Assembly (NCBI GenBank): GCA_034110565.1 | Contig: JAWUYY010000033.1 | Coordinates: forward strand, 1-64,000 | From: Bermanella sp034110565 | GTDB lineage: Bacteria > Pseudomonadota > Gammaproteobacteria > Pseudomonadales > Oceanobacteraceae | DNA: 64,000 nucleotides | Direction of reading: 5' to 3' | Position numbers and translations under genes: made by a program | The notes under the pieces: model-generated | Database searches by the model: none | Told to the model about the DNA's origin: nothing | What the model saw: the letters and a program-made list of their open reading frames with translations, nothing else | In this document: in pieces, positions 16,677-23,864 of the stretch | Position numbering within the stretch: position 1 is the first letter of the stretch | How the letters are laid out: the number at the start of each line of letters is the position of its first letter

Positions 16677-17898
16677 GAACTATCCTTGTCACATTATCTA
16701 TATTGTTGTCGTTATTTGAAATTTTTTGGCTCCACCAAGCCATCATAATTCTACGTCTCTCAACGTATTCAGCGCGATTATAAGCGGCCCTGACTTCGTT
16801 CTTATCCACATGAGCCAGTGCTGCCTCAATCACATCATGGTCAAAGCCTGCTTCGTTTAGCGTGGTGCTGGCCAGTGCGCGCATACCATGGGCTACCATC
16901 TTATCTTTGTAGCCGTGACGCTTTAGTACCGTGTTTGCGGTGCTTTCGTTGAGGTGCCCGCTCTTGGTTCTGTTAGAGTGGAATACATGCTCATAGTGTC
17001 CTGTAAGGGGCTTGATTCCTTCAAGAATGGCGATAGTTTCATCTGTTAATGGCACTGTATGAGCTTTCTTTTTCTTCATTCTTTCTGCTGGGATATGCCA
17101 AAGCTTGTTTTCAAAATCTATTTCGTCCCAACGAGTGCCAGCGGCCTCACTGGGCCTAACCATGGTATGAAGTTGCCAGAATATAAGAGCGCGAGTTAAA
17201 GGCTGTATATCTGCGTTTTTAATGGTGCCAGTGAACATACATAAATCATCAGGCCTGATAGTTGGGTAATGAGTTTTACTGGGTGCTTTAAAGGCTTTGG
17301 TGATGCCCGTTAGTGGGTTGATCTCACATAGCCCAGTATTAACGGCATAATTCATCACTTCATTGATACGCTGGCAAAGTCGTTTAACTAGATCATGATT
17401 GCCGTTTTGGTGTATGGGTTGGTAAGCGTCTATGACCATCGAAGCTTTGAGCTTGTGGATAGGGTATTTCCCTAGTTTGGGGAATACGTGGAGTTCAAAA
17501 GAGCGGTATATATCATTGGCATGGTCGAGGCTAACTTGGCTTTTCTTAACTTCCCGCCAATTATCCGTGACAAATTTTAAGGTGTTTTCATGAGCCGCCT
17601 TTTGTTGTTGCTGGTGGCTGCTTTTATGCTCTTTAGGGTCTATGTCGCGGGCTAGTAATTCTCTCGCCTCTGATCTTAGCTCTCTTGCTCTGGCAAGGCT
17701 GACATCAGGGTAAGTGCCAAAGCCTAAATTGGTACGTTTATCTACATAGGGGCGGGTGTAGTTAAATAGCCAAAGCTTGGAGCCATTGGGCTTGATTCTG
17801 AGCATTAAGCCGTTGCCATCAGCGAGATTGTATTCTTTCTCTTTGGGCTTAGCTTGCTTGATCTGCTTATCGGTAAGCGGTTTGGTTAATCTGGCCAT
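16669..17898 (-). CDS. Tyrosine recombinase (P4-type phage integrase)
   Basis: A 409-residue integrase with the N-terminal DUF4102 arm-binding domain (residues 1-90), a core-binding domain, and the catalytic domain. The active-site residues are visible: Arg in TMVRPSEAAGTRW, HGMR, the later His in ALAHVD, and the nucleophile Tyr in RAAYNRAEY. It directs integration into the adjacent ssrA end. Its ATG at 17898 has no clear ribosome site. An arm-type motif (17900-17911) touches the start, so the integrase may repress itself. Confidence 0.93.
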   Translation of the reverse strand: MARLTKPLTDKQIKQAKPKEKEYNLADGNGLMLRIKPNGSKLWLFNYTRPYVDKRTNLGFGTYPDVSLARARELRSEARELLARDIDPKEHKSSHQQQQKAAHENTLKFVTDNWREVKKSQVSLDHANDIYRSFELHVFPKLGKYPIHKLKASMVIDAYQPIHQNGNHDLVKRLCQRINEVMNYAVNTGLCEINPLTGITKAFKAPSKTHYPTIRPDDLCMFTGTIKNADIQPLTRALIFWQLHTMVRPSEAAGTRWDEIDFENKLWHIPAERMKKKKAHTVPLTDETIAILEGIKPLTGHYEHVFHSNRTKSGHLNESTANTVLKRHGYKDKMVAHGMRALASTTLNEAGFDHDVIEAALAHVDKNEVRAAYNRAEYVERRRIMMAWWSQKISNNDNNIDNVTRIVHG

Positions 17899-17929
17899 TT
17901 TAGTAACACTAAGTCCGTTTAAATTAGTG

Positions 17930-17949
17930 GTGTTACTAAGAGTGTTACT
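17930..17949. repeat. Right-end arm-type repeat of the element
   Basis: GTGTTACTAAGAGTGTTACT, partner of 13774-13793 (one mismatch). An inverted single unit, TAGTAACACTA, lies just beyond at 17900-17910 next to the integrase start. Confidence 0.65.
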
Positions 17950-17994
17950 TAAAATCGTGGATGTTACAAGATTCTATGGGATGGTAATGGATAC

Positions 17995-18027
17995 AAAAAA
18001 CCCGCTAAACCTAATGATTTAGCGGGT
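17995..18027 (-). terminator. ssrA: Present terminator of ssrA
   Basis: On the minus strand, ACCCGCTAAA (18027-18018) pairs perfectly with TTTAGCGGGT (18009-18000), followed by a T-run (18000-17995). It was probably brought in by the element, since the older terminator is at 13574-13612. Confidence 0.85.
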
Positions 18028-18062
18028 CTTTGATGGTTTTAGATGTTCTTAAAACCTGATTT

Positions 18063-18419
18063 TGGTGGAGACGGCGGGGTTCGAACCCGCGTCCGCCAAC
18101 ACTCCCCTATCGGTTCTACATGTTTATTCTCTCTACTAGTTTAGCCCATCACCGCCCGAGAGACAGGGTGCTTAGGGTGAGCCTAATACTATTTAGCAGT
18201 TTGGCCTTAGGCGAGCCTCCCGTGCGAGCTTATTCTGCGATGCTCTCGTTGTCTGTTTATAAGCATCCAGACGCGGAGATTAGCGGCAATTAAGCCGCTA
18301 GTGCGTAGTTTTCGTCGTTTGCGACTATTAAAATGTACAACGGGGATTTAGGTGATCGTTATACCCTCACCACATGCACCTAAAGCTTCATCATCGGCGT
18401 CGAATCCAAAATCGTCCCC
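18063..18419 (-). ncRNA. ssrA: tmRNA (transfer-messenger RNA)
   Basis: A 357-base tmRNA in one piece. The 5' end GGGGACGATT (18419) and the 3' end GGGTTCGAACCC...CTCCACCA (to 18063) form the tRNA-like part. The tag reading frame at 18290-18322 encodes ANDENYALAA followed by TAA, the standard gammaproteobacterial degradation tag. With SmpB, encoded 1.6 kb away, it rescues stalled ribosomes. The 3' end is intact despite the adjoining integrated element, which restores it. Confidence 0.97.
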
Positions 18420-18440
18420 AAAAGCTTTTTGGTTGCCTCA

Positions 18441-18469
18441 ATTGTATGCTTGCCCGTGTATGAATACAA
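18441..18469 (-). promoter_or_regulatory. Sigma-70 promoter of ssrA
   Basis: On the minus strand TTGTAT (18469-18464), a 17-base spacer and TACAAT (18446-18441). Transcription would start near 18434, leaving about 15 bases to be removed by RNase P. The rest of 18420-18754 holds no gene except the palindrome listed below. Confidence 0.65.
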
Positions 18470-18702
18470 GGTAAGAAAATGAATCTGATGTTGTGAGTTT
18501 GGGGTTCGCAAGGTTTTGATGGAAGTAAGGGCCGGGCTAATAATAGAGGTAAAACGCTAGCATCTAGTAGGTATATGTAAGCTCTTTGGCTGTAAAAAGA
18601 ACAGTATTAATGGCTATTTCACAGAAGCGGCTTATTCCTCCTATTTATTACAAAAAAGTTACTGATTTACGTGGCAGGCTTCTATAGAATGCCGCCTTTT
18701 TA

Positions 18703-18720
18703 TTTGACTGCTTGGTCAAA
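18703..18720. promoter_or_regulatory. Palindromic operator-like site before the porin gene
   Basis: TTTGACTGCTTGGTCAAA is a six-base inverted repeat with a six-base spacer, 34 bases upstream of the porin start at 18755. Its shape is that of a TetR-type operator; the regulator is unknown. Confidence 0.45.
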
Positions 18721-18754
18721 TAACCCCGATTTTCACACATATATTGGTAATTAT

Positions 18755-19915
18755 ATGCTATTTATTCCTACATTAGGGCGTGCTTTGCCCTTGGTAATCG
18801 CCACGGCTGCTGCATCTGGTGTTGCGTATGCCGAAGATCAAAATGATCTTGAGCGTAGAGTTGAGGCGTTAGAAAAAGTAAAAATCACCGGTAGTTATCG
18901 CTTGAACTATACCGTTCAAGACTGGAACGAACGCCAAGAAGACCGCGGCGGTGATTTTCGTTTTAACCAGATCAATCTAGGGGCTGAGACTGAGAAAAAC
19001 GGCGTGCGCTTATCTTCTCAATATCGTTGGTATGACGGTCTATCCATGGTTCACCACTTGTACTTTGCGACAGATATTGATGATCAGTCTGAAATCCAAG
19101 TGGGTATTACAAAGGTTCCGTTCGGTATCCAGCCTTATGAGTCTCATAATGATTGGGGCGATAATTCTTTATACATGGGCTTTAACGATGACTATGACGC
19201 TGGTGTTAAATACATTACTCAGCGTGATGCGTTAAACGTCCAGATTGCCTATTTCTCTAATGGTGATAAGAGCCCTAGTAATGCTGAGCGTTTTTCTGCG
19301 GATGTCGTTACATCTGTCGCTGAGAATGGTCAAGCAAACGAAGAAGCTCACCAGTTAAACTTACATACTAGCTATAAAGTAGGCGGTAGTGAGTTTGGTG
19401 CGTCGGCTCAGTTGACCGGCTTGTATAACTCACAAACTAAGCAAATGGGTGATGCTTGGGCGGCTGCTCTGTTCTTGAATGGTAAGTACGATGCTTTTGG
19501 TGTCCAGCTTCAAGCGGGTCGTTATGAGTATAACCCTGAAAACCAAAGCGGCGTAAGCGATGACTCAGTGCAAATCGCGTCGTTTGGTGCAACGTATCTT
19601 GTGGCAGCCAAAGCCAATATGTATGTGGCTAACTTCCATTATGACTTGCCTTATAAAGGGGGCATTGTCGATATGATCCGAGTTTATAGTGATTACAACT
19701 TGATCGATAAAGATGAATCCAACTTTAAAGATTCTCAGATCCACACTCTAGGTGCTATGTTTGTAATGGGTGACCTTTACACCTTCGTTGACCTTACTTC
19801 TGGTAAAAATGCGCTGTTTGTCGGTGGTGGCGATTATGAAAATGCCTTGGCTGCTGGCGATGGTGAAGATAAGTGGAATCGTTTCTTAAACGTTCAGTTT
19901 GGTTATTATTTCTAA
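18755..19915 (+). CDS. Outer-membrane porin-like beta-barrel protein
   Basis: From the ATG at 18755 the protein has 386 residues with a clean signal peptide cut after VAYA (about residue 22). A short coiled-coil follows (DLERRVEALEKV), then amphipathic strands rich in Tyr, Asp and Gly, ending in the outer-membrane signature QFGYYF with C-terminal Phe. It resembles small trimeric or phosphate-selective-type porins of marine bacteria; the substrate is unknown. An in-frame GTG at 18671 would put 28 non-signal residues in front, so I reject that start. The gene stands alone, ended by a strong terminator. Confidence 0.82.
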   Translation: MLFIPTLGRALPLVIATAAASGVAYAEDQNDLERRVEALEKVKITGSYRLNYTVQDWNERQEDRGGDFRFNQINLGAETEKNGVRLSSQYRWYDGLSMVHHLYFATDIDDQSEIQVGITKVPFGIQPYESHNDWGDNSLYMGFNDDYDAGVKYITQRDALNVQIAYFSNGDKSPSNAERFSADVVTSVAENGQANEEAHQLNLHTSYKVGGSEFGASAQLTGLYNSQTKQMGDAWAAALFLNGKYDAFGVQLQAGRYEYNPENQSGVSDDSVQIASFGATYLVAAKANMYVANFHYDLPYKGGIVDMIRVYSDYNLIDKDESNFKDSQIHTLGAMFVMGDLYTFVDLTSGKNALFVGGGDYENALAAGDGEDKWNRFLNVQFGYYF

Positions 19916-19920
19916 GAAAC

Positions 19921-19960
19921 AAAAAAGCCCAAGTATCAAATAATACTTGGGCTTTTTTTT
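19921..19960 (+). terminator. Bidirectional terminator between porin and smpB
   Basis: AAAAAAGCCCAAGTAT pairs perfectly with ATACTTGGGCTTTTTT across a six-base loop; A- and T-runs on either side serve both converging genes. Confidence 0.9.
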
Positions 19961-20002
19961 AATGATAAAACTATTTAGGTAAGGGTAAGAAGGGGCGTCA
20001 AA

Positions 20003-20488
20003 TTAACGCACATCATGCTTCATAATGCGTTCTTTTTGCTTGTTCCAGTCTTTTTGTTTGTCAGCTTCACGCTTGTCGTGAGCCTGTTTACCTTTACCTA
20101 GGGCGATTTTGCATTTTACGTAAGGGCCTTTCCAGTACATTTCTAGGGCAACTAATGTGTAGCCCTTGGCGTTTGCAGCCATTTCGAACTTGTCGATCTC
20201 TTTGCGTTTTAGCAGGAGCTTTCGGTTTCGTCTTGGGTCGCAAATAACATGTGCACTGGCGGTATTAAGTGGGGTGATGTTAGCACCGTGAAGCCAAGCT
20301 TCACCTTGGTGTATCACCACAAAAGCATCTACAAGCTGGGCTTTGCCTGCTCGTATGCTCTTAACTTCCCAACCTAATAATGCAACGCCGCATTCGGTTT
20401 TATCATCAAGCATGTAGTCGTGACGAGCACGTCTATTTTCGCAAATGCTTGAACCGCTGTTTTTGGATTTTTTATTACTCTTAGCCAT
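20003..20488 (-). CDS. smpB: SsrA-binding protein SmpB
   Basis: A 161-residue protein of the usual length. It has the conserved SmpB stretches (CGVALLGWEVKSIRAG, the HGANI segment, RKRKLLL-like basic strand) and the Lys/Arg-rich tail ending DWNKQKERIMKHDVR. It binds the tRNA-like part of tmRNA and brings it to stalled ribosomes. It is transcribed in the same direction as ssrA, but the porin gene now lies between them. The ATG at 20488 is preceded by a short G-rich leader. Confidence 0.96.
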   Translation of the reverse strand: MAKSNKKSKNSGSSICENRRARHDYMLDDKTECGVALLGWEVKSIRAGKAQLVDAFVVIHQGEAWLHGANITPLNTASAHVICDPRRNRKLLLKRKEIDKFEMAANAKGYTLVALEMYWKGPYVKCKIALGKGKQAHDKREADKQKDWNKQKERIMKHDVR

Positions 20489-20597
20489 GGCAGCGATTAT
20501 AGGGGCGAATTAGCCAAAAAGATACGCGATAAATAAGGGTTTGGGCTGGTTTTTTTACGGTTATTGATACCATTTAAATTCTTGCGGTTAGATTCCC

Positions 20598-20626
20598 TTG
20601 AGATAGCACTAAAAATTACACACAAT
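20598..20626 (+). promoter_or_regulatory. Possible sigma-70 promoter for the NSS transporter operon
   Basis: TTGAGA (20598-20603), 17-base spacer, CACAAT (20621-20626), 32 bases before the start at 20658. Confidence 0.4.
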
Positions 20627-20657
20627 AACAGCAATCTATTTTTTAACAGGAAAGCAC

Positions 20658-22010
20658 ATGGCTGAGCAAAAGAGCATTCATGGTTTATGGCGTAGCCGCT
20701 GGCTATTTATTTTAGCAGCAACCGGTTCTGCGGTTGGTTTGGGTAATATTTGGAAGTTTCCTTACATTACAGGTGAAAACGGTGGCGGGGCGTTTGTCCT
20801 TGTTTACTTAGCGTGTATCTGTGTGATTGGTATTCCTGTGATGATTGCAGAGGTAACTCTAGGTCGTCTTGGTCGTCAAAGCCCGATTAATACCATGCAT
20901 GCCTTGGTGAAAGATCAGGGCGCCGCTAAATTTTGGGGTGGAGTTGGCTGGATGGGTGCGGTATCTGGCTTTTTGATCTTATCATTTTATTCGGTAATCG
21001 CAGGTTGGTCGTTAGCCTATATATTCCGTATGGCAGGTGGTGCATTTGATGGAGCAACCTCTGAAAGTGTCGCGACTATTTTTAGTGGTTTATTAAGTAA
21101 CCCTGAAGCCTTATTAGGCTGGCATACCATTTTTATGGTGTTAACGATTGGTATCGTGGCGCGAGGCGTGAATAAAGGTTTAGAGCGTTCGATCAGTATT
21201 CTAATGCCAATGTTATTTTTAATTTTGGTCGTGTTGCTTGGTTACTCCATGAGTACAGAGGGTTTTTCAGCTGGGTTTAATTTCTTATTCAGCTTTGATT
21301 TCTCTAAAATTACCGCCGAAAGTATTGTTGTTGCATTAGGCCACGCTTTCTTCACGCTTAGCTTAGGTATGGGTGCCATCATGGCATACGGCGCGTACAT
21401 GCCTAAGAATTCGTCTATTGGTAAAACCGTTTTGACGGTTGCTTTCTTAGATACCTTGATTGCCTTGGTTGCTGGCTTGGTTATCTTTCCTATTGTATTT
21501 AGTAATGGTCTTGAAGCAGGAGCGGGCCCTGGTTTGTTATTCCAGACCTTGCCACTGGCTTTTTCTCAAATGCCAGCAGGCACCATATTTGGCACCTTGT
21601 TCTTTATTTTAGTGGCTTTTGCTGCATTAAGTTCGGCGATTTCTCTAGGAGAACCTGTTGTGGCTTGGGCGGTTGAAAGCAAAGGTATGAGTCGTGTTGC
21701 TGCGGCTACTTGGATTGGTATTATCATCTGGATACTTGGTGTGGGTACAATCTTATCTTTCAATTTATGGGCTGATGTTAAGTTTTTTGGTCGAACTATT
21801 TTTGAAAATCTGGATTTCCTAACGGCCAACATTATGTTGCCACTGGGTGGTTTATTGATTGCTGTATTTGTGGGTTGGGTAATGCATAAGCAAGATGTGG
21901 CAGATGAAGTGAAAATGGAAACGACGTTTATGTATAATGTTTGGCGTTTCTTAGTGAAGTTTATTGCACCAGTGGCGGTTGCTATCGTGTTAATAAACGG
22001 ATTGATCTAA
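20658..22010 (+). CDS. Sodium-dependent transporter of the NSS (LeuT/SNF) family
   Basis: A 450-residue protein with about eleven membrane helices. The first helix carries the family signature GSAVGLGNIWKFPY (about residues 21-34) that lines the Na+ and substrate sites, followed by NGGGAF. It should carry an amino acid or related amine with Na+ across the inner membrane. AGGAAAG precedes the ATG. It lies 13 bases before ratA, so the three genes up to 22756 probably form one operon ending at the terminator 22773-22805. Confidence 0.9.
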   Translation: MAEQKSIHGLWRSRWLFILAATGSAVGLGNIWKFPYITGENGGGAFVLVYLACICVIGIPVMIAEVTLGRLGRQSPINTMHALVKDQGAAKFWGGVGWMGAVSGFLILSFYSVIAGWSLAYIFRMAGGAFDGATSESVATIFSGLLSNPEALLGWHTIFMVLTIGIVARGVNKGLERSISILMPMLFLILVVLLGYSMSTEGFSAGFNFLFSFDFSKITAESIVVALGHAFFTLSLGMGAIMAYGAYMPKNSSIGKTVLTVAFLDTLIALVAGLVIFPIVFSNGLEAGAGPGLLFQTLPLAFSQMPAGTIFGTLFFILVAFAALSSAISLGEPVVAWAVESKGMSRVAAATWIGIIIWILGVGTILSFNLWADVKFFGRTIFENLDFLTANIMLPLGGLLIAVFVGWVMHKQDVADEVKMETTFMYNVWRFLVKFIAPVAVAIVLINGLI

Positions 22011-22023
22011 TTTAAGGTAGTTT

Positions 22024-22458
22024 ATGGCTCACATTGAACGCTCGGCGTTGGTTATGCATAGTGCTGAGCGCATGTTCACCTTAGTGTGTGATGTGCAATC
22101 TTATCCGCAGTTTTTACCTTGGTGTGTAGCTGCTCATTTGCTCTCAGAAAATGAGACTGAGTTGGTTGCAGGTATGACCATTAAAAAAGGCGGGATTGAG
22201 CAAACTTTTACCACGCGAAATGAAAAGCAATCACCAGACTGGATGACCATGGAGCTAGTGGATGGGCCATTTACCAAGCTTAGCGGCAAGTTTACGTTTC
22301 AACGTCTTAATGACGAGGCATGCAAGGTGATATTAGAATTAGACTTTGACGTGGCAGGTAAAATATTATCGATGACTCTTAGCCCTATTTTTAAACAGGC
22401 TGCGAATACCATGGTTGATGCGTTCGTTCAGCGTGCAGATGTAGTATACGGAGCGTAA
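22024..22458 (+). CDS. ratA: RatA/Coq10-type START-domain protein
   Basis: A 144-residue SRPBCC/START-domain protein starting MAHIERSALV. In E. coli the homologue was described as a toxin blocking 70S ribosome formation; in others the family binds ubiquinone (Coq10). The characteristic motif FLPWCVAAHLL and the helix at the C-terminus are visible. It always pairs with the small ubiquitin-like RnfH protein, as here with one base between the stop and the next ATG. The respiratory-lipid role seems at least as likely as the toxin role. Confidence 0.88.
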   Translation: MAHIERSALVMHSAERMFTLVCDVQSYPQFLPWCVAAHLLSENETELVAGMTIKKGGIEQTFTTRNEKQSPDWMTMELVDGPFTKLSGKFTFQRLNDEACKVILELDFDVAGKILSMTLSPIFKQAANTMVDAFVQRADVVYGA

Positions 22459-22459
22459 T

Positions 22460-22756
22460 ATGGCGCAGATACAAGTAGAAGTTGCTTACGCAACCCCCGA
22501 AAAACAACGAATCATTGCGCTAGATGTTGAAGAAGGCAGCACGGTTTATCAAGCTGCTGAGCAGTCCGGTATTTGTGATGTTTTTCCTGAGATTAATCTT
22601 GCTGACGCTAAAATGGGCATCTTTGGTAAGGCGGTGCGTAATCCTAACGATGAGCTCCTAAAGCAAGCTGATCGAGTTGAAATTTATCGCCCTCTTATTA
22701 TTGATCCAAAAGTCGCTCGGGTTAATCGAGCGGCTAAAGCGGCGAAAAAAGTCTAG
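22460..22756 (+). CDS. RnfH/RatB family protein (ubiquitin-like fold)
   Basis: A 98-residue protein with the beta-grasp pattern of the RnfH family: IQVEVAYATPEKQ at the start and the conserved GIFGKAVRNPNDELLKQADRVEIYRPL in the middle, ending with a Lys/Ala-rich tail. Known as the conserved partner of ratA; its biochemical role is unsettled, and no toxin-antitoxin function is shown by the sequence. Confidence 0.87.
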   Translation: MAQIQVEVAYATPEKQRIIALDVEEGSTVYQAAEQSGICDVFPEINLADAKMGIFGKAVRNPNDELLKQADRVEIYRPLIIDPKVARVNRAAKAAKKV

Positions 22757-22772
22757 TTATTAATGATAGAAA

Positions 22773-22805
22773 CAATAAAAAAGGCCCAGCGGGCCTTTTT
22801 TATTG
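22773..22805 (+). terminator. Terminator after ratA-rnfH, shared with bamE
   Basis: The arms CAATAAAAAAGGCCC and GGGCCTTTTTTATTG pair perfectly around AGC. Usable from both sides of the converging genes. Confidence 0.92.
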
Positions 22806-22827
22806 TTTGTTTTTTTACTTTAAGTGC

Positions 22828-23199
22828 TTATTCACCAAAGACTTTCACCGGCCTATCGTCAGCTTTTTGCAGCTCGGGAGCGGTTGATTCTGGTAATTTT
22901 CCTTCATAGTGGGTGTATTTCTGTGCTTGATTGAAATGCACTCGAATGTGGTACGCTTTTACTTCATCTTCACGGCGTTCCGTACGGTAAATATAATCCC
23001 AGTGGCGAGTGCTGAATGTGTCTTTTAGTACTGGGTTGCCCATGATATAAGCCACTTGGCGTTTATCCATGCCCGGTTTAAGCTTATCAATCATGTCTTG
23101 AGTGACAATATTGCCTTGTTGCACGTTCAGTTTGTACACCTGCATAGAGCATGCGCTTAAGAATAATAAAACTGTGACTGTGATAATAAATCGAAACAT
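22828..23199 (-). CDS. bamE: Outer membrane protein assembly factor BamE (OmlA/SmpA)
   Basis: From the ATG at 23199 the protein has 123 residues: a lipoprotein signal with lipobox LSAC (Cys at about 17), then the BamE fold with KLKPGMDKRQVAYIMGNP and the strand WDYIYRTER. It is a periplasm-facing lipoprotein of the BAM complex. A longer frame from 23265 would run into the fur promoter and lacks a signal sequence. It is divergent from fur, sharing a 78-base intergenic region. Confidence 0.93.
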   Translation of the reverse strand: MFRFIITVTVLLFLSACSMQVYKLNVQQGNIVTQDMIDKLKPGMDKRQVAYIMGNPVLKDTFSTRHWDYIYRTERREDEVKAYHIRVHFNQAQKYTHYEGKLPESTAPELQKADDRPVKVFGE

Positions 23200-23277
23200 G
23201 TAGAATGACCGTAAATTAAAATTTGATTGTATAATACCCGAAGTTGCGTGGCTCGCAACGACCAAAGAGCATACCCC

Positions 23278-23691
23278 ATGGCAGATGAAAACTTAGAATT
23301 ACGCAAAGCAGGTCTTAAAGTGACACTGCCTCGAGTAAAAATACTGCAAATACTTGAAGCAGCGTCCGAACCGCACATGAGTGCGGAAGATGTATACAAA
23401 GCATTAATGGATGCCGACGAAGAAGTTGGCCTAGCGACGGTTTACCGTGTCTTAACTCAATTTGAGAGCGCAGGCTTGGTTGAACGTCATAACTTTGATG
23501 GCGGCCACAGTGTGTTTGAACTTGATCGCGGTGACCACCATGACCACATGGTCTGTGTCAAAACAGGTCAAGTTATTGAGTTCGTGAATGAAGAAATTGA
23601 AAAACTTCAAAATCAAATTGCTGAAGAATATGGCTATGAACTGGTAGAGCACAATCTTGTATTGTATGTGAAACCAAAAGACAGTAAGTAA
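23278..23691 (+). CDS. fur: Ferric uptake regulator Fur
   Basis: A 137-residue repressor: winged helix (about 1-83) with recognition stretch VGLATVYRVLTQF, then the metal-binding dimer domain with HHDHMVC and the C-terminal His/Glu residues. The usual CxxC pair is reduced to a single Cys (HMVCVKTG), as in Fur of some pseudomonads, which lack the structural zinc Cys pair. The ATG at 23278 has AGAG before it; TATAAT at 23230-23235 fits a promoter. The likely target in this window is the site at 61636-61652. Confidence 0.96.
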   Translation: MADENLELRKAGLKVTLPRVKILQILEAASEPHMSAEDVYKALMDADEEVGLATVYRVLTQFESAGLVERHNFDGGHSVFELDRGDHHDHMVCVKTGQVIEFVNEEIEKLQNQIAEEYGYELVEHNLVLYVKPKDSK

Positions 23692-23705
23692 TCGTTTTGT
23701 ATAGT

Positions 23706-23733
23706 AAAAAAGCCAGCTTAGCTGGCTTTTTTT
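23706..23733 (+). terminator. Terminator of fur
   Basis: AAAAAGCCAGC, TTA, GCTGGCTTTTTTT: an 11-base perfect stem and a T-run. Confidence 0.9.
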
Positions 23734-23762
23734 ATGTCTGTAAATACTGAATCATGAGTAGT

Positions 23763-23852
23763 GCCTGCCTTACCCTTTCCTTAGGGAATCAGCAGGCTAT
23801 GGCAGCTGGGGTTGCCGTGCCCCCATCCTTGGGGTTCTCCGTCCACACAGAG
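23763..23852. repeat. Run of four short hairpins between fur and recN
   Basis: Four inverted repeats follow closely: GCCTGC/GCAGGC (23763-23797, with CCCT/AGGG inside), GGCA/TGCC (23801-23816), CCCC/GGGG (23821-23834) and ACAGA/TCTGT (about 23847-23857). The stretch is GC-richer than its surroundings. It may end the recN message or be a dispersed repeat or structured RNA; there is no T-run. Confidence 0.45.
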
Positions 23853-23864
23853 TCTGTATGCGGC

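Larger units (their letters stand above)
13699..18065 (-). mobile_element. 4.4 kb integrative element at the ssrA 3' end
   Basis: The element lies between the tmRNA 3' end and the partial copy of it at 13699-13714. All seven genes are on the minus strand: integrase next to ssrA, a 207-residue unknown, AlpA-type regulator, 137-residue unknown, 90-residue unknown, Gp2/YfjJ-like protein and a PH-domain membrane protein. Both ends carry nearly the same 20-base tandem motif (13774-13793 and 17930-17949), probable integrase arm sites. E. coli CP4-57 likewise uses ssrA and carries AlpA and YfjJ. No capsid, portal or tail gene is present, so this would be a satellite or minimal island. Confidence 0.85.

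Noticed and set aside
22024..22756. RatA-RatB as a true toxin-antitoxin defence pair
   Set aside because: The pair is a core, syntenic chromosomal locus of gammaproteobacteria next to smpB and bamE; Coq10-like and RnfH functions are more likely.
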